Numbered from the stretch's first letter, positions 1 through 10,905 are shown. The stretch is 64,000 nucleotides of DNA from Pempheris klunzingeri (GCF_042242105.1 NC_092030.1:3077501-3141500), one strand, 5' to 3'. Notes: generated by a model from the sequence alone, not told the origin. Translations and numbers: made by a program.

Positions 1-276
1 GCAGTAAGAGTTCAGTTCTTTTGCTCCGGTGCACCTAAATGGTGGCAAGGCAACTATTTCAGTTACACTTCCAGATTAATTTTACTAGAGGATTAATTGG
101 TGATCGCAGACAGTCAGAGGCAGCAGAAAACTGGTTTCTTCACTAAATGAATCCAAAGCTGAACAAAATGAGTTGCACGCTGTATTTACCACAGATTATC
201 ACTTTTGAAATGTTTCTCTGGTGTCATATCAGTCTCTCTCTGTCCCTCCCTCCTCATCCATCTCCACCCTCTGCAG

Positions 277-354
277 TGCCAGGCAGCATGGGAGTCGCTC
301 ATAACCCTCCTCCAGGACAAACAGACAGAGGACAAAACGAGTGAGACGAACTGA
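277..354 (+). CDS. snx30: Last coding exon of sorting nexin, SNX30-like (partial)
   Basis: Seen: a pyrimidine-rich tract ending in CTGCAG at 271-276 precedes an open frame that encodes CQAAWESLITLLQDKQ and a short acidic tail, with TGA at 352-354. The motif C-x-x-AWES-(I/L)-x-x-LLQ-(D/E)-KQ resembles, from memory, the extreme C terminus of SNX30, the final helix of its BAR domain. Known: SNX30 is a PX-BAR sorting nexin that acts on endosomal membranes. Context: human SNX30 sits next to SLC46A2 in convergent orientation, and an SLC46A2-like gene lies at 19-25 kb on the opposite strand here. Only about 25 residues are visible and the upstream exons are outside the window. SNX7, the closest paralogue, is the main alternative. 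A non-coding splice-like site is possible but less likely given the synteny. Confidence 0.62.
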   Translation, partial: CQAAWESLITLLQDKQTEDKTSETN

Positions 355-3300
355 AACACCCCCTCATGTCTCTGCCCCCCTCTGTATAACACACTTGCTC
401 GTGCCAAGGAAAAGGACCAACCGGATCGCAGATCTGATCTGCTGGACTCTGCCGCTGTTCTCCTGTGAGGTGGCTGTGCGGAGGGGCGTCGTCCCCGTCT
501 GAGATCTGAGCTGCGAAGGAGGTAACAAATGGTGCATTCAAGGACAGCAGGGAAAGAGGAGAGACCTACTATGTACAGACATTTTGTTTTTGTTTTGTCA
601 TTGTTCTTATTGACTTTTTCTACTTCATATTTCCAATTAACAGCCAGTTGCTTATGCTGCTTGTTTTTATTTAGCCGCGGCCTCAGAGAGGCATGTTTTC
701 TCTCTGATCTCTTCATGTTCACATAGCAAAGTGTGAGGGATCGTGTTTGAGCTTTGCTGAAAATGGAGAAGATAATATTTTGCGTGGGCGTGAAGTATGA
801 AGTACTCAGAGCATCTTAGATCTTTGTTCCTATCGGGTCATAAAAACCTGTAAGAGGAAAACTGTCCACCGATGCAGGACTCTTTCATCTCTAAAAGGCG
901 GTTAACTTTAAGGACCATACCTGTTATTTTTGCACGTTACAGGCCATAAACTCTTTTACTTTAACTTACGGTTCACCTTTTTCCTCAAGTTCATAGATTT
1001 TATAGTTTTCCTCTTTTCCCTGCAAACTATTGTTATTATGAAGAGACTTGAAAGCTGCTGTGGCATCAGAGCGTCACGACTCGGCTAAAGACGGAGAAGG
1101 AGGTGTGGTGACAGACCTCGGTAAGACCCTCTCATAGTCCTTCAAAACTTCAGGATGTACGTTGGTCCACATCCTTAAGGATAAATGGGCATGAAGTAAA
1201 GCCTCATTTAACAGTGACGACACAAGTGTGCGTCTCTTAGCTGAATGTTGAGTTTTTATTTTATTTTTTTCTTGGAGGTGATTTTGTGTTGTAAGCACAG
1301 ACCCACACAGCAGGTTTGGTTATACATGTGTGTGTGTGATAGTAGCGTAGCAGCACCACCTGGTGGTTAAGGTGCGAACAGTCTTCAGTATTGAAACGGG
1401 CGGTTAGACTGTTGGTCTCTCTTGATATCACTTTCTTTCTTTTTTATCATGGTCATTCATACCTGCTGTAGGGATTTCACCTCTCCTCTTCAAGAGAAGG
1501 CTTTACCTCTGTTGGGGATGCTAAAGGGAGCACCAGGCAGAGTTACTCAATGAAAAGCACACACAGGTGGAAGTGAGGACTCCATTGGCACACTAATTCA
1601 TTCTCTTTGAACAAATTAAAACACGGGTGTCTTTTTTTTTTCTGCCTGAGTGATACAAGCACTGCAAACACGAGGCACAAAATGTGTGTCCCGTTTCAAG
1701 AAGGCTGGCTATGACCTGATTTAACCTTTTAGAAAGAGTACAAAGTTTAGAGCTGATGATCTGCTCTGGTCTGTGGGAGCTGGACTAGGTGAATTTCTTT
1801 AACATGCTGATGGCACAGGCCTACAGAGGAACAAAGAGCACTGAGGCTTCTGGGAAATATCCGCCGGTTAAATAAAACGGCGCTCCAAGGAGTGTTTTTA
1901 AAAGTTCGTCAGGTCAGAGCCAGACATCATGAAAACTACATTCTGAGTGATACACCCTTTTATTTCAAAATCAATGGAAAGATGGCAAGACTAAATGACT
2001 GATGTGGAAATCATTCTAGCACATTTCTGTTAATGAGACCTTGTCTGCTCAGCTGTGACTCACAGGAAACGTTTTATGTAAGATGTAGTGGCACCGCAGC
2101 ATTTTTCTTGTTTCCTCTTTTCATGGCTCAAATGTTGCTGATGTGGCCTTGCCTTAAAGCACTCGAGGATATTGTGTTATTCGTCAATGCGTAATCATTT
2201 CTGACCCCAATTTATTTGCTGATTTCTGACATCCCCCCCCCCAAAGAAATGACCAACTAAGTTGAATTTCCTTTTGGTGGTTTAGTTTTTGTCCCCCTCC
2301 ACCCTCAGCTGTACTGCTAGCTCATTGCACTCAGCATAAAGTAGCGAAAACTTGCCCAGTCATGACCGGAGCAGCCTCACTCAGTCAGGGACGTCTTCAT
2401 CAGAGCCGCATTCATAATGACACTGATTTTTACTTTTCTTCATTTGTATCACAGATCCCACAGTGTTGTAGCCTCATCGACGGGAAAAATTTGTTGTTTT
2501 TTTTTGTTTTTTTTAACTAAAATGTAATAATGATGTCTAAGTTACTTTTAGCATCATTTGATTTATTTACTGGATTTTCAGAATTTAAGGTGCTGGTTTA
2601 ACTTTTTCTGTGGTCTTACATGCTTTGCTAAAGACAGAGAAACCTCCTGTGTTTTAGTCGTTTCTTTTAGAATGTCGTTCGGTCAGATTGAGGAAGTGAC
2701 TGCAGCGGCATGCAAACTGGTTTAAGTTCTTTTGTCAGTTCTCTTTTTACTCAGACGTCAGTGAGGTGACACATGAAGAAGAGTTTTGATAAGGCGTTTG
2801 GAATGCAGCCGGTAAAGTGGAGAGAGGCTTTCTGAGTACCTGTGGTCGAGTGTCGAGGCAGCTGCAGTGGACAGTACTACGGATGCACTGATGCTAAATA
2901 ACTGTATTTGTACCAAAATATTAAAATCAACCACAACAAAACAGAGTCAGAGGTATTTAAACAAAACAAAGCTTCTGTATTGTTTTGCTACGTTTCCACA
3001 TTTTCCATCATCAAACATGTGCACGTGTTCCACAATAAGATATATTTAGTTTTTGACCACTATTAGCACTATGTTTTTTTGTGTTTGTATCTCAAGGAAA
3101 CACAAACTGCTTTGGTAAATATGAACATACATTTGTTTGTTTACAGTGAAACTCCACAGGGTCCCATTAAACCAGACTGTTTTATTAGACTAAAGTTTTA
3201 CACTTCAAAATCTGTTTCATATTGGCACTCTGCACTCAGGAACACTACGAGACATCTGACCAATTCTCCACATCTTTATGCAAGAAGAACCATTTCAACC

Positions 3301-4430
3301 ATGCTCATTGTAACGTGTGTCCATTTTAATGAATTGGCTTGATAGTGAACCGGGGATCAGAGTGGTACTTGCTGTCTGTTCACGGCTGAGCACTGTGAAA
3401 CTTGGCAGTGATTTTAAGAAAGAGGCATCTTTGCATCTGTAGACTTTCCTGCTGTCTGGTGTAAAAGTTTGGGATTATTCAGACTTGATTAAAATTTCTT
3501 TGTGCTCTAATGGCAATATACTATATATTCAGTCTACCCAATGTACAGCTGACTTATATGGCACAGCTGAGTCTATTTTTGTATAAAAGAAGCGTGAGAG
3601 ATCATTGTTGGCTTCCTAATGAGTATGTGAAGATTACAACACATTTTAGAAGGGATTTTTGAGATTTGTACTCACAATGTAAATGTTGCTTAACCAAACT
3701 ATGAGGAATGAAACCTTTTATTTTTGATGCTCATTGGAACCCCAACAATAATTCTCTGAAATTAATTCATCTATTCTTACTCATAGCTATTGTAAAACCC
3801 CAATCTTATACTGTGTGCCTGCTGATTTGTTTTTGCACTATATACATACAGTAGCTCCAGCCCCTGGCAAAATAGAAATACAAACTACATTTGCTTTCTT
3901 TCACTTGCCAAAAATAACAATAAATAGTCTGGTGTTGAGTTGTCTGAGACATATTTTATGTCTTAGTTTGGATACTGTAGCCTGCAATGTTAAGAAAGGC
4001 ATCATCCGAGTCAGGAGAGGTGGGATTGTTCTTCAATGTACAAATCAAATGTTTCTAAGCCAAGCCAAATGTCCCCAACCCCCCCACCCCTTTTTTTTTT
4101 CCTCCTGTATTCTTCACACCGATTCACACATGAAGAGAAAATCTGATTTGCAGCACAGGTTAAACCTGATCAATCAAACCTCTTCAAAAGGCTAAAAGTC
4201 AAATGACTTATGAACGTGTGAATCTAGCTTTGGTCATTTTTATTTTCTGCCCCCCCCTCTCAGTGTGTACTGTTTACGTTCAGAGTTTTTATTGTACATT
4301 TGGATGTTAATAACATCTTGTTGTAATTATAAGTAAGCTTGTATATTGATGTCGTTTTGATGCAATTTATCTTTACCTCAAATGATTTTTTGGATATATT
4401 GGACCAATAATAAAAAGAATGAATGCATTT
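355..4430 (+). other. Probable long 3' UTR of the snx30-like gene
   Basis: No credible coding exon is seen on either strand across about 4 kb. The stretch is AT-rich with poly-T runs and ends near a consensus AATAAA at 4409-4414, followed by a T/G-rich stretch. It directly follows the stop codon of the exon at 277-354 with no obvious splice donor. The assignment as 3' UTR is inference, and earlier polyadenylation is possible. Short C and T runs (around 2229 and 4080) are the only low-complexity features. Confidence 0.4.
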
Positions 4431-4546
4431 GATACTTGTCTGCTCGGGTATGATTTTTCTTTATTCTTTTTCATTTTACTTGTTTTCTCCAGTTGTAATT
4501 GAACAGAATGTATTTATGTATTTTTTCTTTTGCAGAATTAAAATGG

Positions 4547-5053
4547 ATTACATTGCATCTAGTTGGTTCCATGCAAAGGAAATTAAACTGAACCCAAAAC
4601 ATTCTTCAGGGAGGTTTATTAAAAAAGATTACAAGACTTTTATACAACTTGCAGCTTGATGGTTGATGGTTCCTTAACACCAACATAAATCATACCTTAG
4701 GTGTAATAACCTGTAAAAACAAGTAACTGTTATGTGACGATAAATAAAAGTGAATAGTAATAATGCAGGCTGCATTTTCCTCCCTTTAGATCCATTCACA
4801 GAACCATCAAGCTGAATGACAGGACACACACAATGTGATTTCCAAAAGTTACATTTCTAATTTAATGTTTTTGTGTCTGGATTTTTTTTTCTAATACAGT
4901 GATCATTTCACACTCAGCTAGCATGACTGTCAACCCCACCAAAAACTAGTGTTGTGTTTAGTGCAGTTCAAAGTGCTGTGCAAATAAATGCAAAGTTAAC
5001 TGACCAAACATACAACTATAAAAAAAGTCAAAAGAGTAACATCAACAAAGAAT
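4547..5053 (+). repeat. Dispersed 0.5-kb repeat, copy 1
   Basis: A 507-bp stretch starting ATTACATTGCATCTAG and ending AACATCAACAAAGAAT recurs in the same orientation at 17840-18352 with few mismatches and small indels. It contains TTGATGGTTGATGGTTCCTT and an AATAAA-containing stretch. There are no obvious TG...CA ends and no recognisable coding. The family is not recognised; a non-autonomous transposon or part of a larger duplication are both possible. Confidence 0.8.
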
Positions 5054-5239
5054 TAAAGCATTGAAGGGCCCTCGCACATGTAGACGGGAGTCTCATTAAT
5101 CATGACAAGTTTGGAACAGATTGGATAATGTACACTGAAGATACAACAATTTCCTGCTTCATGGCGAACACGGCGTCGCCACCACCAAGTGAGCATCATC
5201 CACGTCTTGGGAATGTTTGGACCAAATTTGAGGTGGCTG

Positions 5240-5298
<59 letters not shown>

Positions 5299-5603
5299 GT
5301 CTGAGAACAAAACATGCACTTCCTCCCACCACTAGGTGGCGCTATGACTATGGTTCAAAATTGGTATGTGCATGTCTTCAGAGCCGGACAGTCATCAAAC
5401 AGTAACATGTGGTGAAGATAGGACCTTGTAGAGTGGAGTTACTGCACTTTTCAATACTCAAGGCGAAGGAACATTTCCGATCAAAATTCGTCTCGCCGCC
5501 AAGGCAACGCCTTTTGATGAAAACACAGTTTAAACCAATCATTCCTGGCATATAGTTAGCAAGCAAAGAGGTTGAAACGGGCAACTAAAAGTGGCTGATA
5601 TAG
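5054..5603. other. Non-coding stretch with (GA)n microsatellite
   Basis: No gene seen. It contains a pure (GA)n run of about 53 bp at 5244-5296. The flanking sequence resembles degraded repeat DNA. Confidence 0.5.
5244..5297. repeat. (GA)n microsatellite
   Basis: An uninterrupted GA dinucleotide run of about 26 units. Confidence 0.95.
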
Positions 5604-5923
5604 TCCATCCATCCATTATCTATACCGCTTTCCGTCAGGACCGTGGGGGAGCTGGAGCCAATCCCAGCTGACTTTGGGCGAGAGGCGTGGTCACCCTGAA
5701 GTAGTCACCAGCCAATCACAGGGCCACATACAGAGACAGACAAACACTCGCTCTCACACTCACACCTACGGCCAATTTAGAGTTACCAATTAACCTAATG
5801 TGCAGAACCCACGCTAGCGTGCAAAACTTCACCCAGAAAGATTCCCGGTTCAAACCAGGATTTGAACCTGGAACCTTCTCGCTGTGAGGCAACAGTGCTG
5901 ACCACAGCACCACCATGCTGCTC
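5604..5923 (-). mobile_element. SINE-type repeat, reverse orientation
   Basis: On the minus strand it begins GCATGGTGGTGCTGTGGTCAG. It contains a GGTTTGAACC-type B-box region, then the TAATTGGTAACTCTAAATTGGCC and CAGCTGGGATTGGCTCCAGC blocks, and ends in TCCATCCATCCATTATCTA on the plus strand. The same blocks occur at 7611, 8570, 9586, 10567 and 45737. The tRNA-like promoter motif and many copies suggest a teleost SINE-type element. The exact family name is not assigned. Confidence 0.7.
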
Positions 5924-6215
5924 ACTGACACAGTCAAATAATAAAATAGCTCAAAGTAATGGATAAACAGTCTGAAGTCATTTGCATGTGGATATAATCT
6001 AACTGTGTCATTTCTTTTCAAACTGCCAGATTTCTCCACAGAGCCGTGGCTCAGGGCAGACGGGCTCTGGCTCATGTTCTTGCTGCAAAAATGGCCAGAT
6101 GAGGCTCCCTGGACAGAAAAGAGCACAACGGGCAGGTCCACACACTTCACACTGTTTTTATTGATCCCAAATGAACAGTGCTAAAAATGTATGAAGATAT
6201 AATAAATGAAAAGGA

Positions 6216-6345
6216 AAAACAGTGAAAAAGAGAAAACGAGTGGAGGAACAGTGATAAATAGTTACTCCTACAGGACACAAGGGGGCGCTCTGTCCTCAAA
6301 AATGCAAAACACCTGAACCCAAACTTCTACCTGCTCTGTGGAATG
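6216..6345. repeat. Mosaic repeat block, copy 1
   Basis: The block AACAGTGAAAAAGAGAAAAC through CTACCTGCTCTGTG recurs at about 7168-7290 and 9880-10005. It is one module of the shuffled transposon region between 5.6 and 11 kb. Confidence 0.7.
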
Positions 6346-6669
6346 AACTCCCTGAAAAGAACTGATTACATTTTGTTTATGATGAACACATCTACAGAGT
6401 TATTGATAACTTTCCTGGCTGGTTGTGTCACTATGCTGCAACATTTCTCGGGTCGAGGAAATGACCAGTGTTGCCAACTCCTCAGTGAGGAAAGTAGCTA
6501 TAATTACAACAATTTTTTGTGTAGACGGTTTTAACTTGACAACATTAACAACCGATAACGACCAAAGCTGCATCCCTGAACTTCCAAATCTCACCCCAGA
6601 AGCCCACGCACATTGCTGGACAATCTTGTCTCTCGCTGCAGGAGAGTAGCCAAGGAGCTTGGCTAGTTT

Positions 6670-6985
6670 TTCAGTGCAACCACATGGGCGGCAGTGGCTC
6701 AGTGGTAGAGTGGGGCATCCCTCAATCGGAAGGTTGAAGGTTCAATCCCCAGCTCTTATGGGTCAACATGACAGCATGGAACAGTGTTTAGCAATAGCTA
6801 ATGCTGCAGTGGCTTCAGTCAGTGTTTTCCTCATTAATGGCAGCTTGCTTTGGGTGGAACTGTTGGAAGGCTTTGTCTTTTCACTATGTTTTTGAGTTGT
6901 CGTGTTTTTTTTATATCACAAAGTTTGGAGTAGAAATCAGCCTTACAATCCAGGCAGCATGCCCGTGTATCGTCAATCAATTAAC
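6670..6985 (+). mobile_element. tRNA-derived SINE fragment with flanking repeat, copy 1
   Basis: Starting at 6686, GGCGGCAGTGGCTCAGTGGTAGAGTGG matches the 5' half of a tRNA (A-box TGGCTCAGTGG). GGTTCAATCCCC near 6738 matches a B-box. A second copy with the same downstream sequence lies at about 9074-9360, so a ~300-bp segment is duplicated. It is not a tRNA gene: no clover-leaf with anticodon stem could be drawn. Confidence 0.6.
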
Positions 6986-7153
6986 CTAATGTGCATATCT
7001 TTTGGATTGTGGGAGGAAGCCGGAGTACCCGGAGAGAGCCCACACTATCGTACAAAACTCTACACAGAAAGATTCCAAGTTAAAAACTGGGGTTTGAACC
7101 TGGAACCTTCTAGCTGTGAGGCAACAGCACTAACCACAGCACCACCATGCTGC
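6977..7153 (-). mobile_element. SINE-type repeat fragment, reverse orientation
   Basis: Contains the reverse complement of the same element as 7611-7922: a GGATTGTGGGAGGAAGCCGG block, GTTTGAACCTGGAACCTTCT, and an end at ACCACCATGCTGC. Confidence 0.65.
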
Positions 7154-7167
7154 ACCTAAGAACAAAC

Positions 7168-7300
7168 AGTGAAAAAGAGAAAACGAGTGGAGGAACATTG
7201 ATAAATAGTTACTCCTACAGGACACAAGGGGCGCTCTGTCCTCACAAATGCAAAACACCTGAACTCAAACTTCTACCTGCACTGTGTACCTGAACTTGAT
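7168..7300. repeat. Mosaic repeat block, copy 2
   Basis: A copy of the 6216-6345 module, including the shared GGCGCTCTGTCCTCA segment. Confidence 0.7.
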
Positions 7301-7366
7301 ATCAGCTGCATCCCTGAACTTCCAGATCTCACCCCAGAAGCCCACGCCATTGCTGGACAAGAAGGT

Positions 7367-7601
7367 AACCAAGCTACGGTTTGGGACTGATGGATCCATC
7401 AACTGGCTCTTTGAGTACATCAGTATTTGCCAGTGGATTCAGCACCCTGCTACTCACAGACTTTATCAGGCTAACCAAGCTGTCAAGAAGTTTCAGAGGA
7501 TCTACCTGCTCTCCCTCAAAAGCCTTGATGGCCAACTGTACCTCATCCAGCACTGACTTCAGAAATGTCAGGCACAAGATGTTTTGAGGATCACTGTACA
7601 T
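7367..7601 (-). pseudogene. hAT-type transposase C-terminal fragment, copy 1
   Basis: The minus-strand frame encodes about 75 residues including LTFLKSVLDEVQLAIKAFEG and DPLKLLDSLVSLIKSVSSRV. This is a helical segment typical of the region between the catalytic core and the dimerisation domain of hAT-like (zinc-finger 862-like) transposases. Two near-identical copies lie at 8325-8560 and 10322-10557. A stop codon follows SPKP in all three. On its coding side the fragment is interrupted by the SINE-type element at 7611. It is a non-functional remnant. Confidence 0.6.
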
Positions 7602-7610
7602 GGAGTAGGA

Positions 7611-7922
7611 GGCAGCATGGTGGTGCTGTGGTCAGCACTGTTGCCTCACAACAAGAAGGTTCCAGGTTCGAATCCCGGTTTGAACCTGGAATCTTTCTGG
7701 GTGGAGTTTTGCATTCTAGCGTGGGTTCTCTCCGGGTACTCCGGCTTCCTCCCACAATCCAAAAGACATGCAAGCTGGGTTAATTGGTGACTCTAAATTG
7801 GCCGTAGGTGTGAGTGTGAGAGTGAGTGTTTGTCTGTCTCTGTATATGGCCCTGTGATTGGCTGGTGACCACGCCTCTCGCCCGAAGTCAGCTGGGTTTG
7901 GCTCCAGCTCCCCTGTGATCCA
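7611..7922 (+). mobile_element. SINE-type repeat, most complete copy
   Basis: The head is GGCAGCATGGTGGTGCTGTGG. The B-box GGTTCGAATCCC at 7666-7677 is an exact match to the RNA polymerase III consensus core. This is followed by CCTCCCACAATCCAAAAGACATG, CTCTAAATTGGCCGTAGGTG and a tail at CAGCTGGGTTTGGCTCCAGC. It is the only plus-strand copy in the block that keeps its 3' part. It is inserted in a minus-strand hAT transposase remnant. Confidence 0.7.
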
Positions 7923-7940
7923 ACCAGTTGAAAACCAGTT

Positions 7941-8279
7941 CTAAGTGTCCCGTACCAAGTGCTCCACACTGCGGGGGATGGTGTCATTGGAAGCATGACT
8001 TACAGCGAGCTGCAGAGAGTGACACACACAGCGAATAAGAGCCAGATCTTTGAGGCCACACTCCTCCTTCAGCACTTTATGGAGCCCATTGTTAATCCCC
8101 GTCATGACGGAGGCATTGTCAGTCCCTGTCCCCAGGAGTTTTTCTTTTTTAAGACAACACTTCTCCAGGAAAGCCACAACAGCTCGGACTATAGATCTGG
8201 CATCTCCTCCCTCCAACTCAACATGCCCCAGAAATGTTGAGACAATTGTGTGTTTGGTGTCACTAAAGCACCTCATCAC
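7941..8279 (-). pseudogene. hAT-type transposase catalytic-core fragment
   Basis: About 112 open residues on the minus strand read MMRCFSDTKHTIVSTFLG, then LLGTGTDNASVMTG, then LALIRCVCHSLQLAVSHA. The order F-L-G-x-V-E, (T)DNASVMTG and (R)CVCHSLQLA is characteristic of the RNase H-like core of hAT transposases; the Asp of TDNAS is a candidate catalytic residue. It is truncated at both ends and separated from its N- and C-terminal pieces by SINE sequence, so it is a remnant. Paralogous partial copies lie at 8806-9004 and 10808-10905. Confidence 0.75.
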
Positions 8280-8324
8280 AACGCCCAGGTACTTAGAAGC
8301 TCAGCTGCCTTTGACTCAAGAAGG

Positions 8325-8560
8325 TAACCAAGCTACGGTTTGGGACTGATGGATCCATCAATTGGCTCTTTGAGTACATCAGTATTTGCCAGTGGATTCA
8401 GCACCCTGCTACTCACAGACTTTATCAGGCTAACCAAGCTGTCAAGAAGTTTCAGAGGATCTACCTGCTCTCCCTCAAAAGCCTTGATGGCCAACTGTAC
8501 CTCATCCAGCACTGACTTCACAAAAGTCAGGCACAAGGTGTTTTGAGGATCACTGTCCAT
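8325..8560 (-). pseudogene. hAT-type transposase C-terminal fragment, copy 2
   Basis: Nearly identical to 7367-7601, with the same stop after SPKP and the same junction to a SINE-type element at 8570. This indicates duplication after SINE insertion. Confidence 0.6.
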
Positions 8561-8569
8561 GGAGTAGGA

Positions 8570-8795
8570 GGCAGGATGGTGGTGCTGTGGTCAGCACTGT
8601 GGCCTCACAGCAAGAAGGTTCCAGGTTCAAATCCTGGTTTGAACCTGGAATCTTTCTGTATGGAGTTTTGCACACTAGCGTGGGTTCTCTCCGGGTACTC
8701 CGGCTTCCTCCCACAATCCAAAAGACATGCAAGCTGGGTTAATTGGTGACTCTAAATTGGCCGTAGGTGTGAGTGTTTGTCTGTCTCTGTCTGTG
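8570..8795 (+). mobile_element. SINE-type repeat, 3'-truncated copy
   Basis: Matches 7611-7922 up to GTGAGTGTTTGTCTGTCTCTG, then jumps into hAT core sequence (CTCCTCCCTCCAACTCAACA). The same jump occurs in the copy at 10567. Confidence 0.7.
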
Positions 8796-8805
8796 TCTCC
8801 TCCCT

Positions 8806-9004
8806 CCAACTCAACAAGCCCCAGAAATGTTGAGACAATTGTGTGTTTGGTGTCACTAAAGTACCTCATCACAACCCCCAGGTACTTAGAAACACCTCCA
8901 TCTGTGGACTCATGGAGGAGGAGGCTGAAATGCTGCTCACCCACATCTGGACCAACCTTTAGAGAAAGTATGGTGCTAGAACACCATGAATCATTTCTGT
9001 GCAC
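8806..9004 (-). pseudogene. hAT-type transposase core fragment, N-terminal side
   Basis: The minus-strand frame includes SLLLHESTDGGVSKYLGVVM and RYFSDTKHTIVSTFLGLVEL. ESTD matches the first conserved acidic motif of the hAT core (a D-E-S-T-D type motif), just N-terminal to the segment kept at 7941-8279. It is truncated and part of the mosaic. Confidence 0.6.
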
Positions 9005-9073
9005 TTTGTCCTGAGCATTTTGAAGTCAGGAGCAGCAGTGGAGTCTGAGAAAGCAGTTTCACACGCTTCCCCA

Positions 9074-9370
9074 GTGTGACCACATGGGAGGCTGTGGCTC
9101 AGTGGTAGAGTGGGTCGTCCCTCAATCAGATGGTCAGGGGTCTGATCCCCAGCTCCTATGGGTCAACATGACAGCATGGAACAGTGTTCAGCAATAGCTC
9201 CAGTCAGTGATTTCCTCATTAATGGCAGCTTGCTTTGGGTGGAACTGTTGGAAGGCTTTGTCTTTTCACTGTGTTTTTGAGTTGTCATGTGTTTTTTTTA
9301 TATCACAAAGTTTGGAGTAGAAATCAGCCTTACAATACAGGCAGCATGCCTGTGTATCGTCTCCAATAAA
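9074..9370 (+). mobile_element. tRNA-derived SINE fragment with flanking repeat, copy 2
   Basis: GAGGCTGTGGCTCAGTGGTA at 9089 and a B-box-like TCTGATCCCC match the copy at 6686. The downstream match extends to CAGGCAGCATGCC. Confidence 0.55.
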
Positions 9371-9585
9371 CAGGGTTTGATTCCCACTCCTTTCTCCATT
9401 TCTGAGCGTCCACTTTAGACTGAGACATGATGAGCCAGCTAGCTAGATTAGCTTCTGTCCCAGAGAGGCACACACACAGTGGACGAGGTGAGGAAGTGAC
9501 TGAGGCTGTGTGGCTCAAATGCAGTGATTTATTTTAGTGTGACAGAGAAGAAACATTCACATTTACTGCTTCACCTTTCTATCTC

Positions 9586-9868
9586 TGGAGCCAATCCCAG
9601 CTGACTTACACCTTGGACTGGTCCCCAGTCAATCACAGGGCCACATACAGAGACAGACAAACACTCACACCTATGGCCAATTTAGAGTCACCAATTAACC
9701 CAGCTTGCATGTCTTTTGGATTGTGGGAGGAAGCCGGAGTACCCAGAGAGAACCCACACTAGCGTGCAAAACTCCACCCAGAAAGATACCAGGTTCAAAC
9801 CGGGATTTGAACCTGGAACCTTCTAGCTGTGAGGCAACAGCACTAACCACAGCACCACCATGCTGCAC
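9586..9868 (-). mobile_element. SINE-type repeat, reverse orientation
   Basis: Reverse complement of the 7611 element, running from TGGAGCCAATCCCAGCTGAC to ACCACCATGCTGC and including the hairpin around the B-box. Confidence 0.7.
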
Positions 9869-10041
9869 CCTAGAACAAACCGTGAAAAAGAGAAAGTGAG
9901 TGGAGGAACATTGATAAATAGTTACTCCTACAGGACACAAGGGGCGCTCTGTCCTCACAAATGCAAAACACCTGAACCCAAACTTCTACCTGCTCTGTGT
10001 ACCTGAACTCGATATCAGCTGCATCCCTGAACTTCCTAATC

Positions 10042-10557
10042 TCACCCCAGAAGCCCACGCCACTGCTGGACAATCTTGTCTCTCTCTGCAGGACAGTAGC
10101 CAAGGAGCTTGGCTAGTTTTTTTGTTTCTCCCAGGCTCTTATTGTGCTTTAGAGTTTCCTCTACATTGAAAACTGACATGTGCTGCAGTGCTTCAATGTT
10201 GTCCAGCAGTCTCACCCTCAGCTCATTAGTGAGGGAGATGGTGAAGGCTACACACCACTTTCTCACATTGTTCTTCTCCTCAGGCGCAAGGTGGAGCTCA
10301 GCTGCCTTTGACTCAAGAAGGTAACCAAGCTACGGTTTGGGACTGATGGATCCATCAACTGGCTCTTTGAGTACATCAGTGTTTGCCAGTGGATTCAGCA
10401 CCCTGCTACTCACAGACTTTATCAGGCTAACCAAGCTGTCAAGAAGTTTCAGAGGATCTACCTGCTCTCCCTCAAAAGCCTTGATGGCCAACTGTACCTC
10501 ATCCAGCACTGACTTCACAAAAGTCAGACACAAGATGTTTTGAGGATCACTGTCCAT
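10042..10557 (-). pseudogene. hAT-type transposase C-terminal half, copy 3 (longest)
   Basis: From 10557 down, the minus strand reads through the same helical segment as copies 1 and 2. After a single in-frame TAG near 10334 it continues in the same frame for about 95 codons. These include LLESKAAELHLAPEEKNNVR, KWCVAFTISLTNELRVRLLD and IEALQHMSVFNVEETLKHNK. A frameshift follows near 10045, and FWGEIRKFRDAADIEF lies in another frame. This is the best preserved C-terminal part of the element. The stop and frameshift mark it as dead. Confidence 0.65.
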
Positions 10558-10566
10558 GGAGTAGGA

Positions 10567-10813
10567 GGCAGCATGGTGGTGCTGTGGTCAGCACTGTTGC
10601 CTCACAGCAAGAAGGTTCCAGGTTCAAATCCCGGTTTGAATCGGTTCAAATCCCGGTTTGAACCTGGAATCTTTCTGGGTGGAGTTTTGCACGCTAGCGT
10701 GGGTTCTCTCCAGGTACTCCGGCTTCCTCCCACAATCCAAAAGACATGCAAGCTGGGTTAATTGGTGACTCTAAATTGGCCGTAGGTGTGAGTGTTTGTC
10801 TGTCTCTGTCTGT
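10567..10813 (+). mobile_element. SINE-type repeat, truncated, with duplicated B-box
   Basis: A copy of the 8570 element with the same 3' deletion junction. The segment GGTTCAAATCCCGGTTTGAA is present twice in tandem at about 10621-10662. Confidence 0.7.
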
Positions 10814-10905
10814 GTCTCCTCCCTCCAACTCAACAAGCCCCAGAAATGTTGAGACAATTGTGTGTTTGGTCTCACTAAAGTACCTCATCACAACCCCCAG
10901 GTATA
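10808..10905 (-). pseudogene. hAT-type transposase core fragment, copy 3
   Basis: A minus-strand fragment encoding YLGVVMRYFSETKHTIVSTF, duplicated from 8806-9004 together with the adjoining SINE piece. Confidence 0.55.

Noticed and set aside
7666..7677. Possible tRNA genes at GGTTCGAATCCC and similar B-boxes
   Set aside because: No full clover-leaf or anticodon arm could be formed, and the copies share long non-tRNA tails, so they are SINE-type.
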